Below, piece after piece: positions 1 through 5,409 of a DNA stretch of 8,148 nucleotides. Each line of letters starts with the position of its first letter. Positions within the stretch are counted from its first letter, which is position 1. Below the pieces are notes generated by a model. That model was not told the origin of the DNA and did no database searches. It saw nothing but the letters and a program-made list of their open reading frames with translations. The DNA comes from DATLZM01 sp035559315. Lineage in GTDB: Bacteria > Actinomycetota > UBA4738 > HRBIN12. The position numbers and the translations under genes were made by a program. Where the stretch lies: the NCBI GenBank assembly GCA_035559315.1, contig DATMBJ010000191.1, positions 1-8,148 on the forward strand, given 5' to 3'.

Positions 1-1
1 C

Positions 2-718
2 GCGCTCGCGATCTCCTCGGGCACCGTGGCCGCGATCGTGGTGGTCGCCCTCCTCGACCTGTTCGCGATCCTGTTCGGCCTCTCGTTCCTCCGGGCCCGG
101 CGGGCCCAGCGGGCGGCGGCGGCCCCCGCGCCCGGCCTGGAGGGGCCGGCCCGGGGCCCCCGGCCCATCTCCCGGCGGGACTTCTTCCGCCGGTCCTGGC
201 TGGCCTCGCTCGGGGTGTTCGGGGCCCAGTTCGGGGCGGCGAGCATCGCGTTCCTCTGGCCGAACCTGCGGGGAGGGTTCGGGGCCGAGATCGTGGCCGG
301 GAAGCTCCCCGACATCAAGGGCTTCATCCGCGACAACGAGGAGCCGTACTACTTCGGGGCCGGCCGGTTCTACATCGTCGAGTACCAGGGCAGGCCCACG
401 GACGACGTGGACTACGAGGCCGACGGGCTGGTGGCCGAGGGGCTGATGCCGCTGTACCAGCGGTGCGTCCACCTGGGCTGCCGGGTGCCGTTCTGCAAGG
501 CCTCCCAGTGGTTCGAGTGCCCCTGCCACGGCTCGAAGTACAACACCGCCGGGGAGTACGAGCTGGGGCCGGCCCCCCGCGGCCTGGACCGGTTCAAGAT
601 CCGGATCGAGGGCGACGACGTGATCGTGGACACCTCCGAGATCATCCTGGGGCCGCCCCGGGGGACCGACACCCTGGGCAAGGGCCCGGCGGGACCCTTC
701 TGCGTGGCGGCGGGATGA
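2..718 (+). CDS. qcrA: Rieske iron-sulfur subunit of a cytochrome bc-type complex (5' partial)
   Basis: This is a Rieske [2Fe-2S] protein, which takes electrons from quinol (menaquinol in most actinobacteria) and passes them to cytochrome c on the outer face of the membrane. Numbering from the GTG at 26, the cluster motifs are CVHLGC (147-152) and CPCHGS (165-170). The expected ligands are C147, H149, C165 and H168, with C152-C167 as the structural disulfide. A twin-arginine stretch, SRRDFF (49-54), precedes a hydrophobic segment (about 58-79), fitting a Tat-inserted membrane anchor. A second hydrophobic helix fills residues 1-22 and continues upstream of the GTG, and the frame stays open to the window edge. 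The true start is therefore probably outside, and GTG 26 is only the first start codon seen. An extra cysteine (C157) lies between the motifs. The symbol follows actinobacterial usage; a role in an alternative bc-type complex is equally possible. It overlaps the next gene by ATGA. Confidence 0.93.
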   Translation, partial: ALAISSGTVAAIVVVALLDLFAILFGLSFLRARRAQRAAAAPAPGLEGPARGPRPISRRDFFRRSWLASLGVFGAQFGAASIAFLWPNLRGGFGAEIVAGKLPDIKGFIRDNEEPYYFGAGRFYIVEYQGRPTDDVDYEADGLVAEGLMPLYQRCVHLGCRVPFCKASQWFECPCHGSKYNTAGEYELGPAPRGLDRFKIRIEGDDVIVDTSEIILGPPRGTDTLGKGPAGPFCVAAG

Positions 719-1407
719 TGCTCGCGCTCACCCCGTTGCAGGGCATCGTCCTCGCCGTCGGGGGCGGGATCATCCTGGTGGTCGCCGCGCTCTACCTGGG
801 GCTGCGCGAGCGACCGGCCCGGGGCGTCGAGATCCCGCGCGCGATGCGGCCCGGCCCCTCCGACCCCGACCTCGAGACGCCCCTCCTCCAGAAGCTCCAG
901 GGGTGGGGGGTCCTGCTCGTCGCGTTCTTCGTGGTCTGGATCCCCCTCGTCTGGCTCCAGGAACCGAGCGCGAACCTCGCGCAGGAGCGGGATCTGGTCA
1001 CGGACGCGATCGAGCGGGGGCGGCTCGCGGTCCTGCCGTTCACGGAGGAGAACCAGCTCGGCGTGGGCTGCACCCGGTGCCACGGGCCCGAGCTCCGCGG
1101 CAACCTCCCGGTCCAGATCGGCGTGGATCCCGACACCGGCCGGCCGCTCGTGAACCTGTCGAGGGACCTCACCACCGTGTGCGCCCGGCTGACGGTCCCC
1201 GAGATCCGGACCGTGATCGAGCAGGGGCGCCCCGCGGCCGGGATGCCCTCCTGGAGCATCCGCTACCAGGGGGCCCTCGACGACCAGCAGATCACCGACA
1301 TCGTGCTCTACCTCGTGGAGATCAACCGCGAGACCGTCCCCTTCGAGCAGAACAAGTGCCTGAACCCGGAGGCCGCGGCCTCCCCGAGCCCCTCGCCCGC
1401 CGGATGA
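715..1407 (+). CDS. Membrane-anchored mono-haem cytochrome c
   Basis: This 230-residue protein has two predicted membrane helices (about 8-30 and 63-82), then one class I cytochrome c domain. The haem-binding motif is C119-T-R-C122-H123. The likely distal axial ligand is M177 in a G-M-P-S-W context, and the closing helix is about 188-204. The tail is Pro/Ser-rich (PSPSPAG) and carries one further cysteine (C215). By position it should accept electrons from the Rieske protein and pass them towards a terminal oxidase. Typical actinobacterial QcrC is di-haem with a C-terminal anchor, so this is not a standard QcrC. The start is ATG 715, overlapping the Rieske stop as ATGA; ATG 718 is an alternative. 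No strong Shine-Dalgarno sequence is visible, so translation is probably coupled. The family call is firm; the exact complex is inferred. Confidence 0.9.
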   Translation: MMLALTPLQGIVLAVGGGIILVVAALYLGLRERPARGVEIPRAMRPGPSDPDLETPLLQKLQGWGVLLVAFFVVWIPLVWLQEPSANLAQERDLVTDAIERGRLAVLPFTEENQLGVGCTRCHGPELRGNLPVQIGVDPDTGRPLVNLSRDLTTVCARLTVPEIRTVIEQGRPAAGMPSWSIRYQGALDDQQITDIVLYLVEINRETVPFEQNKCLNPEAAASPSPSPAG

Positions 1408-2147
1408 TCGCCGCGAGCTGCCTGGGCTTCGAGGTGCACTGCGAGACGCTGGTCAAGGGCGGGCTCGCCACCGCGATGGGCTTCGTCCTGTTCGTGGGGA
1501 GCGTCTACCTCCTGCTCGCCGCGGTCTTCGGGCGCTGGATGGGCTACCTGGTCCTGGCCGTCTCGTTCACCGGCTGGATGATCCTGCTGTCGGCCCTGTG
1601 GTTGTTCGGGTTCTACTCCCAGGGCCTGGAGACCCCCACGAACCTCGGGCCGCGGGGCTCGGAGCCGGCGTGGCTCCCGCTCGGCGCCTCCGTCGGGCCG
1701 CCGGGCGACCTGGGGTACGAGGTGATCGGGGAGTACCCCGGCGGGCCGTGGCGGTCGGGCGAGGGGCTCGCGTCGTCCGTGCAGTCCGTGACCAGCGCGG
1801 TCCAGGACTTCCTGGCCGAGGAGGCGAACCGCGAGCTCGGCATCCCCGAGACCGACGTCCGCGCGATCCCGCCCGCCGACTTCGTCGTGCAGGACGTGTC
1901 GTTCGCGACGGCCGAGGACGGGAAGACGCCGCTCGCGGCGGCCGAGGCCTTCTACCGGGGCGGCGGGCCCGCCGTCACCGTGTTCCTCCGCCACGACAGC
2001 GGGAGCGTCCCCCGCTACTCGGCGATGTTCCTGGTGGGGTCGATCGCGCTGTTCGCGGCGCACCTCCCGCTCCTCGACCGAGCGGAACGGAAGCGCAAGC
2101 AGATCCTGACCGGCGGCACCGCGCCGCCGTGGTACGGGCCGGCCTAG
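1404..2147 (+). CDS. Unrecognised three-helix membrane protein of the respiratory operon
   Basis: I do not recognise this 247-residue protein. It has two close N-terminal hydrophobic helices (about 21-43 and 47-70), a soluble stretch of about 130 residues, and a C-terminal helix (about 205-224) followed by a basic tail (RAERKRKQ). The soluble part begins with a Gly/Pro-rich segment containing TPTNLGPRGSEP (77-88) and has a mixed alpha/beta character with no metal-binding or haem motif. Two cysteines (C6 and C13) lie before the first helix. The start is ATG 1404, overlapping the cytochrome c stop as ATGA, with no separate ribosome binding site. This implies coupled synthesis with the cytochrome. 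The context suggests an accessory or assembly subunit of the quinol:cytochrome c or oxidase supercomplex, but that rests on position only. It reads as an intact gene with codon use like its neighbours. Confidence 0.8.
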   Translation: MIAASCLGFEVHCETLVKGGLATAMGFVLFVGSVYLLLAAVFGRWMGYLVLAVSFTGWMILLSALWLFGFYSQGLETPTNLGPRGSEPAWLPLGASVGPPGDLGYEVIGEYPGGPWRSGEGLASSVQSVTSAVQDFLAEEANRELGIPETDVRAIPPADFVVQDVSFATAEDGKTPLAAAEAFYRGGGPAVTVFLRHDSGSVPRYSAMFLVGSIALFAAHLPLLDRAERKRKQILTGGTAPPWYGPA

Positions 2148-2156
2148 GGGGTGCGG

Positions 2157-2267
2157 GTGCTCGGAGCCGAACCGCCGCTGCTCGAGCAGGGGAGCGTCCA
2201 GTTCATCCTGTTCGGGCTCACGGTGCTCGCGATCTTCGTCGGGCTCTGGATCTCGATCTCGAAGTAG
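2157..2267 (+). CDS. Single-helix membrane microprotein (about 36 aa)
   Basis: This short frame encodes an acidic N-terminus (LGAEPPLLEQG), one hydrophobic helix (about residues 14-34), and a short C-terminus ending ISISK. I chose GTG 2157 because AGGGGG at 2146-2151 gives a Shine-Dalgarno sequence five bases upstream. GTG 2151 is in the same frame and would add two residues but lacks such a site. It begins within ten bases of the preceding stop, and the downstream convergent gene leaves no room for more. Small single-helix subunits are common in respiratory complexes (for example CcoQ-like or cytochrome bd small subunits), so an accessory subunit is plausible. I cannot assign a family. The clear transmembrane profile and operon position support a real gene; its shortness keeps confidence moderate. 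Confidence 0.6.
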   Translation: MLGAEPPLLEQGSVQFILFGLTVLAIFVGLWISISK

Positions 2268-2269
2268 CC

Positions 2270-2290
2270 GGCCCCCCCCGGCCGGGGGCC
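2270..2290. terminator. GC-rich hairpin between convergent genes
   Basis: The arms GGCCCCC (2270-2276) and GGGGGCC (2284-2290) form a perfect seven-pair stem with a seven-base loop. It lies in the 41-base gap between the end of the respiratory operon and the end of rex. There is no T-run on either strand, so this is not a textbook intrinsic terminator. It could act in both directions in a high-GC genome, or only block RNA decay. Confidence 0.35.
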
Positions 2291-2308
2291 CCGCTCCGGC
2301 GGGCGTCC

Positions 2309-2998
2309 CTACCCCGCGGGCTGGGCGGTCCTGGCGAGCGCCCTCCCGCGGCGCCGGACGTCCGTGAGCGCCGCCTTCCGCTGCTCGTAGAACGCGAGGA
2401 TCTGGAGCTCGGTGGCGAGGTCCACCTTCCGCACCGAGACCCCTTCCGGCACCGAGATCCGGGCCGGGGCGAAGTTCAGGATCGAGCGGATCCCGGCTGC
2501 GACCATCCGGTCCGCGACGTCCTGGGCCGCGGGCGCCGGGACGCAGATCACCCCGATCGCCACCCGGTGCTCCCGGACGATCGCCGGGAGCTCGTCCAGG
2601 TGGCGGACCCGGACGCCGCCCACCTCCTCCCCGATCTTCGCCGGGTCCACGTCCACCAGCCCCACGACGAGGAACCCGCGCTCGGGGAACCCCCGGTAGT
2701 TGGCGAGGGCGTGGCCGAGGTTCCCCGCGCCGGCGATCACGATGGGCCAGTCCTGGGTGAGGCCGAGCTCCCGGCGGATCTGGTGGATCAGGTAGGCGAC
2801 GTCGTAGCCCACCCCTCGGGTCCCGTAGGAGCCCAGGTGCGAGAGGTCCTTCCGGACCTTGGCGGGGTTCACGCCCGCGGCGGCCGCCAGCACCTCCGAG
2901 GAGACGGTGGCCGCCCCGCCCTCGGCGAGGTCGACCAGGGCCCGGAGGTACACCGGCAGCCGGGCCACGGTCGCCTCCGGGATCTCACGCGCGCCCAC
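2309..2998 (-). CDS. rex: Redox-sensing transcriptional repressor Rex
   Basis: Rex binds operators upstream of respiratory and fermentative genes and is released when the NADH/NAD+ ratio rises. The 229-residue product fits the usual length. The N-terminal winged helix covers about residues 5-75, with the family segments IPEATVARLP and VNPAKVRKDLSHLGSYGTRG. The Rossmann domain begins at IAGAGNLGHALANY, the GxGxxG dinucleotide-binding loop. ILNFAPARISVPEGV and the C-terminal ELQILAFYE helix, which swaps between subunits of the dimer, follow. I chose GTG 2998 because GGAG lies five bases upstream and a good promoter lies just before it. The open frame runs further upstream, but that part is antisense to or overlapping the glutaredoxin gene and reads as low-complexity Arg/Gly. 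The gene follows the glutaredoxin-like gene and converges on the Rieske/cytochrome c operon, whose genes are of the kind Rex controls elsewhere. The commonly linked hemA is absent here. Confidence 0.95.
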   Translation of the reverse strand: MGAREIPEATVARLPVYLRALVDLAEGGAATVSSEVLAAAAGVNPAKVRKDLSHLGSYGTRGVGYDVAYLIHQIRRELGLTQDWPIVIAGAGNLGHALANYRGFPERGFLVVGLVDVDPAKIGEEVGGVRVRHLDELPAIVREHRVAIGVICVPAPAAQDVADRMVAAGIRSILNFAPARISVPEGVSVRKVDLATELQILAFYEQRKAALTDVRRRGRALARTAQPAG

Positions 2999-3003
2999 GC
3001 GGG

Positions 3004-3007
3004 CTCC
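3004..3007 (-). promoter_or_regulatory. Shine-Dalgarno sequence setting the rex start
   Basis: GGAG on the minus strand sits five bases before GTG 2998. It supports this codon over in-frame starts further upstream, which lie in or before the promoter. Confidence 0.6.
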
Positions 3008-3026
3008 GACGGGCAGGCACGGGCCG

Positions 3027-3055
3027 ATGGTAGCCGCCGGAGCGGCCGTTCTCAA
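3027..3055 (-). promoter_or_regulatory. Sigma-70-type promoter of rex
   Basis: On the minus strand, TTGAGA (3050-3055) is a -35 one base from TTGACA. It is followed by a 17-base spacer and TACCAT (3027-3032) as the -10. Transcription would start near 3020, giving a leader of about 20 bases that contains the Shine-Dalgarno sequence. The -35 begins two bases after the stop codon of the glutaredoxin-like gene, in an AT-rich island that stands out from its surroundings. Rex can therefore be made independently of the upstream gene. Confidence 0.65.
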
Positions 3056-3057
3056 TT

Positions 3058-3306
3058 TCACGATGTCCGGGCGCGGATCGCGGCGGCCAGCGCCTCCCCG
3101 TCGACGACGAGCTCGAAGAGCTCCTCGCCGTCGACCAGCACCACGGGGACCCGCACCCCGTAGGCGAGCTCCAGGGCGTCGTCGCCCTCCACCGAGACCT
3201 CCTCGAACTCGAACGGGATCCGTTCGCGGAGGGCGAGGATCACCCGGCGGGCCTCGTCGCAGAGGCCGCAGCGGGGGCGCGAGAACATCGTGACCAGGGC
3301 GGGCAC
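3058..3306 (-). CDS. Glutaredoxin-like thioredoxin-fold protein
   Basis: This 82-residue protein has the short glutaredoxin/DUF836-type thioredoxin fold. A first strand (ALVTMFS) runs into the redox motif C13-G-L-C16, followed by a helix. V53-P54-V55 is the expected cis-proline before strand three, then a DGEELFELVVDGEAL segment ends in the last helix. It is expected to be a cytosolic thiol-disulfide oxidoreductase; its substrate is unknown. I chose GTG 3306 because it preserves the whole first strand, whereas the internal ATG at about 3288 would cut it. GTG 3306 also lies directly after an extended -10 element. There is no Shine-Dalgarno sequence, so a leaderless message is likely. Pairing with rex suggests a redox-linked role. 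Confidence 0.85.
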   Translation of the reverse strand: MPALVTMFSRPRCGLCDEARRVILALRERIPFEFEEVSVEGDDALELAYGVRVPVVLVDGEELFELVVDGEALAAAIRARTS

Positions 3307-3314
3307 CGGCGGGG

Positions 3315-3323
3315 ATGCTAGCA
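3315..3323 (-). promoter_or_regulatory. Extended -10 promoter of the glutaredoxin-rex unit
   Basis: On the minus strand, TGCTAGCAT gives TGn plus the -10 TAGCAT (3315-3320). GTG 3306 begins eight bases after it. No -35 is recognisable at the usual distance, which is typical of extended -10 promoters. The transcript would start at or within about two bases of the start codon. Confidence 0.5.
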
Positions 3324-3328
3324 ACCAC

Positions 3329-3348
3329 CCACCGTGCGCCGGCGGTGG
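3329..3348. repeat. Inverted repeat upstream of the ECF sigma gene
   Basis: CCACCG (3329-3334) and CGGTGG (3343-3348) are perfect six-base arms separated by eight bases. They lie just upstream of the proposed -10 of the sigma gene, about -32 to -13 from the predicted start. This could be an operator or chance symmetry in GC-rich DNA. Confidence 0.3.
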
Positions 3349-3354
3349 TACAAC
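3346..3354 (+). promoter_or_regulatory. Putative extended -10 promoter of the ECF sigma gene
   Basis: TGGTACAAC reads as TGn plus a -10-like TACAAC (3349-3354). Six bases (GGGCCC) separate it from GTG 3361. The final base departs from the usual T. No ECF-type -35 (GGAAC-like) is placed correctly, so self-activation is not evident. Confidence 0.4.
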
Positions 3355-3360
3355 GGGCCC

Positions 3361-3924
3361 GTGGAGGAGCAGGCCACCGACCTCGAGCTGCACCGGCGCC
3401 TCGCCGAGGGCGACCCCCAGGCCTTCGAGGAGCTCTACCGGCGGTACGCGCCCGCCGCCTACGGCCTGGCCCTCCGGGTCACCGGCCAGCCGATGCTCGC
3501 CCAGGAGGTCGTCCACGACGCGTTCCTCGCGCTGTGGCGGGCGCCGGGGGCCTACGACCCCGCCCGGGGTCCCCTGCGGACGTTCCTCCTCTCGCTGGTG
3601 CACCACCGGGCGGTCGACGTGGTCCGGCGCGAGGAGCGGCTCCGGGGCCGGGCCGAGCGCGCGGCGAACCTCGAGCCGCCGGCGGGCGAAGACGTAGCGG
3701 AGGCGGTGGTCGAGGAGGTCTCCCTGGGCCCCCGCCGGGCGGAGGTCCGCGAGGCGCTCCGCGCGCTGCCGCCCGAGCAGCGGACCGTGGTGGAGATGGC
3801 CTACTTCGGCGGCAAGACCCAGAGCCGGATCGCCGAGGAGCTCGGGATCCCCCTGGGGACGGTGAAGACCCGGACGCTCGCGGCGATGCGGAAGCTCCGG
3901 CGGATCCTGCTGCGGGAGGACTGA
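3361..3924 (+). CDS. ECF-family RNA polymerase sigma factor
   Basis: This 187-residue protein has the two-domain layout of extracytoplasmic-function sigma factors. Sigma-2 (about residues 18-90) contains AFEELYRRYAPAAYGLALRV, the QEVVHDAFLALWR segment that contacts core polymerase, and the -10-reading helix around LRTFLLSLVHHRAVDVVRR. A charged linker (91-125) leads to sigma-4 (about 126-183), with ALPPEQRTVVEMAYF and the helix-turn-helix QSRIAEELGIPLGTVKTR. It belongs with the SigK/RskA-type group judging by its partner gene. I chose GTG 3361 because it starts the conserved part and lies six bases after a -10-like element. GTG 3334 in the same frame would add nine residues but would lie upstream of that element. 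The anti-sigma gene follows after four bases. No target promoter could be identified in the window. Confidence 0.92.
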   Translation: MEEQATDLELHRRLAEGDPQAFEELYRRYAPAAYGLALRVTGQPMLAQEVVHDAFLALWRAPGAYDPARGPLRTFLLSLVHHRAVDVVRREERLRGRAERAANLEPPAGEDVAEAVVEEVSLGPRRAEVREALRALPPEQRTVVEMAYFGGKTQSRIAEELGIPLGTVKTRTLAAMRKLRRILLRED

Positions 3925-3928
3925 CCTG

Positions 3929-4654
3929 GTGGGAGGGGACGGGGTGCGGGAGGAGCACGAGGCGATCGAGGAGCTCCTCGCGGCCTACGCGCTCCGGGCG
4001 CTCCCGCCCGCCGCCGCGGCGGACGCCGACCGGCTCCTCGCCGAGCACGTCCCGGGCTGCCCCCGGTGCCGCGACGCCCTGGAGGGCTTCCGGGCCGTGG
4101 CCGGGGAGCTGGCCCTCGACGCGACCCCCATCGACCCGCCCGAGATCCTCCTGGGCCGCCTCCGCCGCGCCGTGGCGGAGGCGCCGCGCGGCCGACGCCC
4201 CGCGCCCGCCCTCCTGGCGGCCGGCGTCGCCGCGCTCCTCGCGGTGAGCGGGCTCGCGGTGAGCCTCGGCCGCCGCGCCGACCAGGCCTCCTCGCTCCTC
4301 GGGACCCTCACCTCCGCGCTCGCGGGGATGCCGGCGGGGGCCTCGCCGCTCGGCTTCCACGAGGAGGACCCCCGGGTCGCCGGCAGCCTGGTGGGCATCC
4401 CCAACGTGGAGCGGGTGGTCCTGGTCGGGCAGCACGTCCCGCCGCCCGCGCCCGGCCACGTCTACCGCGTCTGGGTCGGGAGCGACGGGGCGTACGAGCC
4501 CCTCGCCGACTTCGTCCCCGAGGGCGGGATCGTGATCCTCGAGCTCGCCGTGGACCGCGGCCGCGTCGACGAGATCCTGGTCACCGAGGAGCCCGACGCC
4601 CCGCCGGGGCCCGCGCCGGCGGGCATCCGCCGCTGGTCCGCCGCCCTGGGCTGA
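3929..4654 (+). CDS. RskA-like membrane anti-sigma factor with zinc-binding motif
   Basis: This protein should hold the upstream ECF sigma factor inactive at the membrane until a signal triggers release, typically by proteolysis. Residues 1-60 form the cytosolic anti-sigma domain, with H10 and the H40-x3-C44-x2-C47 arrangement of zinc-associated anti-sigma (ZAS) proteins. One transmembrane helix spans about 93-114. The extracytoplasmic part (about 150-238) matches the RskA C-terminal domain, with HVYRVWVGSDGAYEPLADF and a closing TEEPDAPPGPAPAG segment. The 241 residues are normal for the family. GTG 3929 has a distant GGAGG (3915-3919). GTG 3944, five residues in, has a closer AGGGG and is an equally good start. 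The stimulus is unknown. Confidence 0.88.
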   Translation: MGGDGVREEHEAIEELLAAYALRALPPAAAADADRLLAEHVPGCPRCRDALEGFRAVAGELALDATPIDPPEILLGRLRRAVAEAPRGRRPAPALLAAGVAALLAVSGLAVSLGRRADQASSLLGTLTSALAGMPAGASPLGFHEEDPRVAGSLVGIPNVERVVLVGQHVPPPAPGHVYRVWVGSDGAYEPLADFVPEGGIVILELAVDRGRVDEILVTEEPDAPPGPAPAGIRRWSAALG

Positions 4655-4672
4655 GCCCCCCGCCGCGACCGT

Positions 4673-5371
4673 TCACGCCGCCGCCGGCGTCGGCCGGGCG
4701 GCCCGGAGGAACCCCCAGAACATCACGGCGATGCCCAGCGCGAGGCCGACCGAGAAGACCGGCACCACCTGGAAGCCCGCCCCCACCCCGGAGGCCACCG
4801 CGACCACCGTGGCGCCGACCGCGACGCCGACGGTGCCGACGAACCGGTCGCGGAGCTCGCGCCGCCCGCGCATCCGCCACGCCGACCACGCGCAGCCCGC
4901 GAGCAGCAGCAGGTAGGCCGGGTAGGAGACGAGCTGCGCGAGCCGGTGCGCCGGCGAGCCGGCCCCGAACACCTCCCGTCCCAGGGGGAGGTCGTGGTCC
5001 AGGGCCGCGGGGTCGAGCGGCGCCGTCGCCACCCGGGCCACCGTGAACCCGGACACGAACAGCAGCACCAGGAGCACGGCCCACAGCACGCGGCGGTCGC
5101 GGAACAGCAGGACGACCTCGCCCGCCGCGAGGTACGGGACGTTCAGCACGGCCCCGAGCGCCCAGTACGCGCGGAACCCCGCGCCGGTCCAGCCCACGAG
5201 CAGGCCCTGGGCCACGGCGGCCGACGCCACCGCGTACAGGAGCAGCGCGACGGCCCACAGGGCCTCGAAGGGCCGACGCCGGAGGGCGAAGCGTCGCGCC
5301 AGGAGCGCGGCGAACACGAGGGCGATGGCCGCCGCCGCGCTCGGGAAGACCCACATGGCAGCCACGAGCAT
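4673..5371 (-). CDS. Seven-helix membrane protein of unknown function
   Basis: This hydrophobic protein of about 232 residues has seven likely membrane helices (about 5-26, 36-59, 66-90, 95-115, 146-166, 178-198 and 202-223). A polar loop of about 30 residues between helices 4 and 5 contains LDHDLPLGREVF. I see no transporter, protease or kinase signature. ATG 5371 has no Shine-Dalgarno sequence; a second in-frame ATG at 5356 would remove five residues. A TATGCT -10-like hexamer at 5367-5372 overlaps the first ATG, so the shorter form is plausible. The gene converges on the anti-sigma gene (18-base gap) and diverges from the TIM-barrel gene (38-base gap). It is intact and codon use resembles its neighbours. 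Confidence 0.75.
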   Translation of the reverse strand: MLVAAMWVFPSAAAAIALVFAALLARRFALRRRPFEALWAVALLLYAVASAAVAQGLLVGWTGAGFRAYWALGAVLNVPYLAAGEVVLLFRDRRVLWAVLLVLLFVSGFTVARVATAPLDPAALDHDLPLGREVFGAGSPAHRLAQLVSYPAYLLLLAGCAWSAWRMRGRRELRDRFVGTVGVAVGATVVAVASGVGAGFQVVPVFSVGLALGIAVMFWGFLRAARPTPAAA

Positions 5372-5376
5372 ACGGG

Positions 5377-5391
5377 GGAGCGGACGGCTCC
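5377..5391. repeat. Short inverted repeat in the divergent gap
   Basis: GGAGC (5377-5381) and GCTCC (5387-5391) flank a five-base spacer between the seven-helix gene and the TIM-barrel gene. It lies about -33 to -19 from the predicted start of the latter. It may be an operator or chance. Confidence 0.25.
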
Positions 5392-5396
5392 GCCGA

Positions 5397-5402
5397 TAGG
5401 AT
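5397..5402 (+). promoter_or_regulatory. -10 element of the TIM-barrel gene
   Basis: TAGGAT matches TAnnnT and is followed by GGGCCCC and GTG 5410, a seven-base spacing that fits a leaderless start. There is no upstream TGn and no clear -35. The element overlaps the in-frame ATG 5401, which argues against that codon as the start. Confidence 0.45.
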
Positions 5403-5409
5403 GGGCCCC

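Noticed and set aside
412..1259. Long minus-strand frames opposite the Rieske and cytochrome c genes
   Set aside because: They are shadows of strongly supported plus-strand genes. High GC suppresses stop codons in all frames, and their translations are Arg/Pro/Gly-rich with no recognisable domain.
3044..3066. Full Rex operator in front of rex
   Set aside because: On the minus strand, TCGTGAA resembles one half of TTGTGAA-N4-TTCACAA, but the second half (AGAACGG) matches at only about two of seven positions. I kept it only as a possible half-site.
1598..3163. Plus-strand 521-residue frame spanning the hypothetical membrane gene and rex
   Set aside because: It crosses two convergent real genes, and its product is low-complexity Arg/Pro/Gly sequence of the kind produced by out-of-frame GC-rich DNA.
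2999..3328. N-terminal extension of Rex by about 110 residues
   Set aside because: The extension overlaps the glutaredoxin-like gene in another frame, is low complexity, and lies upstream of a good promoter and Shine-Dalgarno sequence for GTG 2998.
3307..3606. N-terminal extension of the glutaredoxin-like protein up to about 180 residues
   Set aside because: The added part is antisense to the ECF sigma gene and has no domain character; normal length for the family is reached from GTG 3306.
5367..5372. TATGCT as a -10 element for the seven-helix gene
   Set aside because: It matches TAnnnT but overlaps the first ATG, lacks TGn and -35, and leaves ten bases to ATG 5356, less consistent than the four leaderless cases. 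Not listed as a separate promoter.
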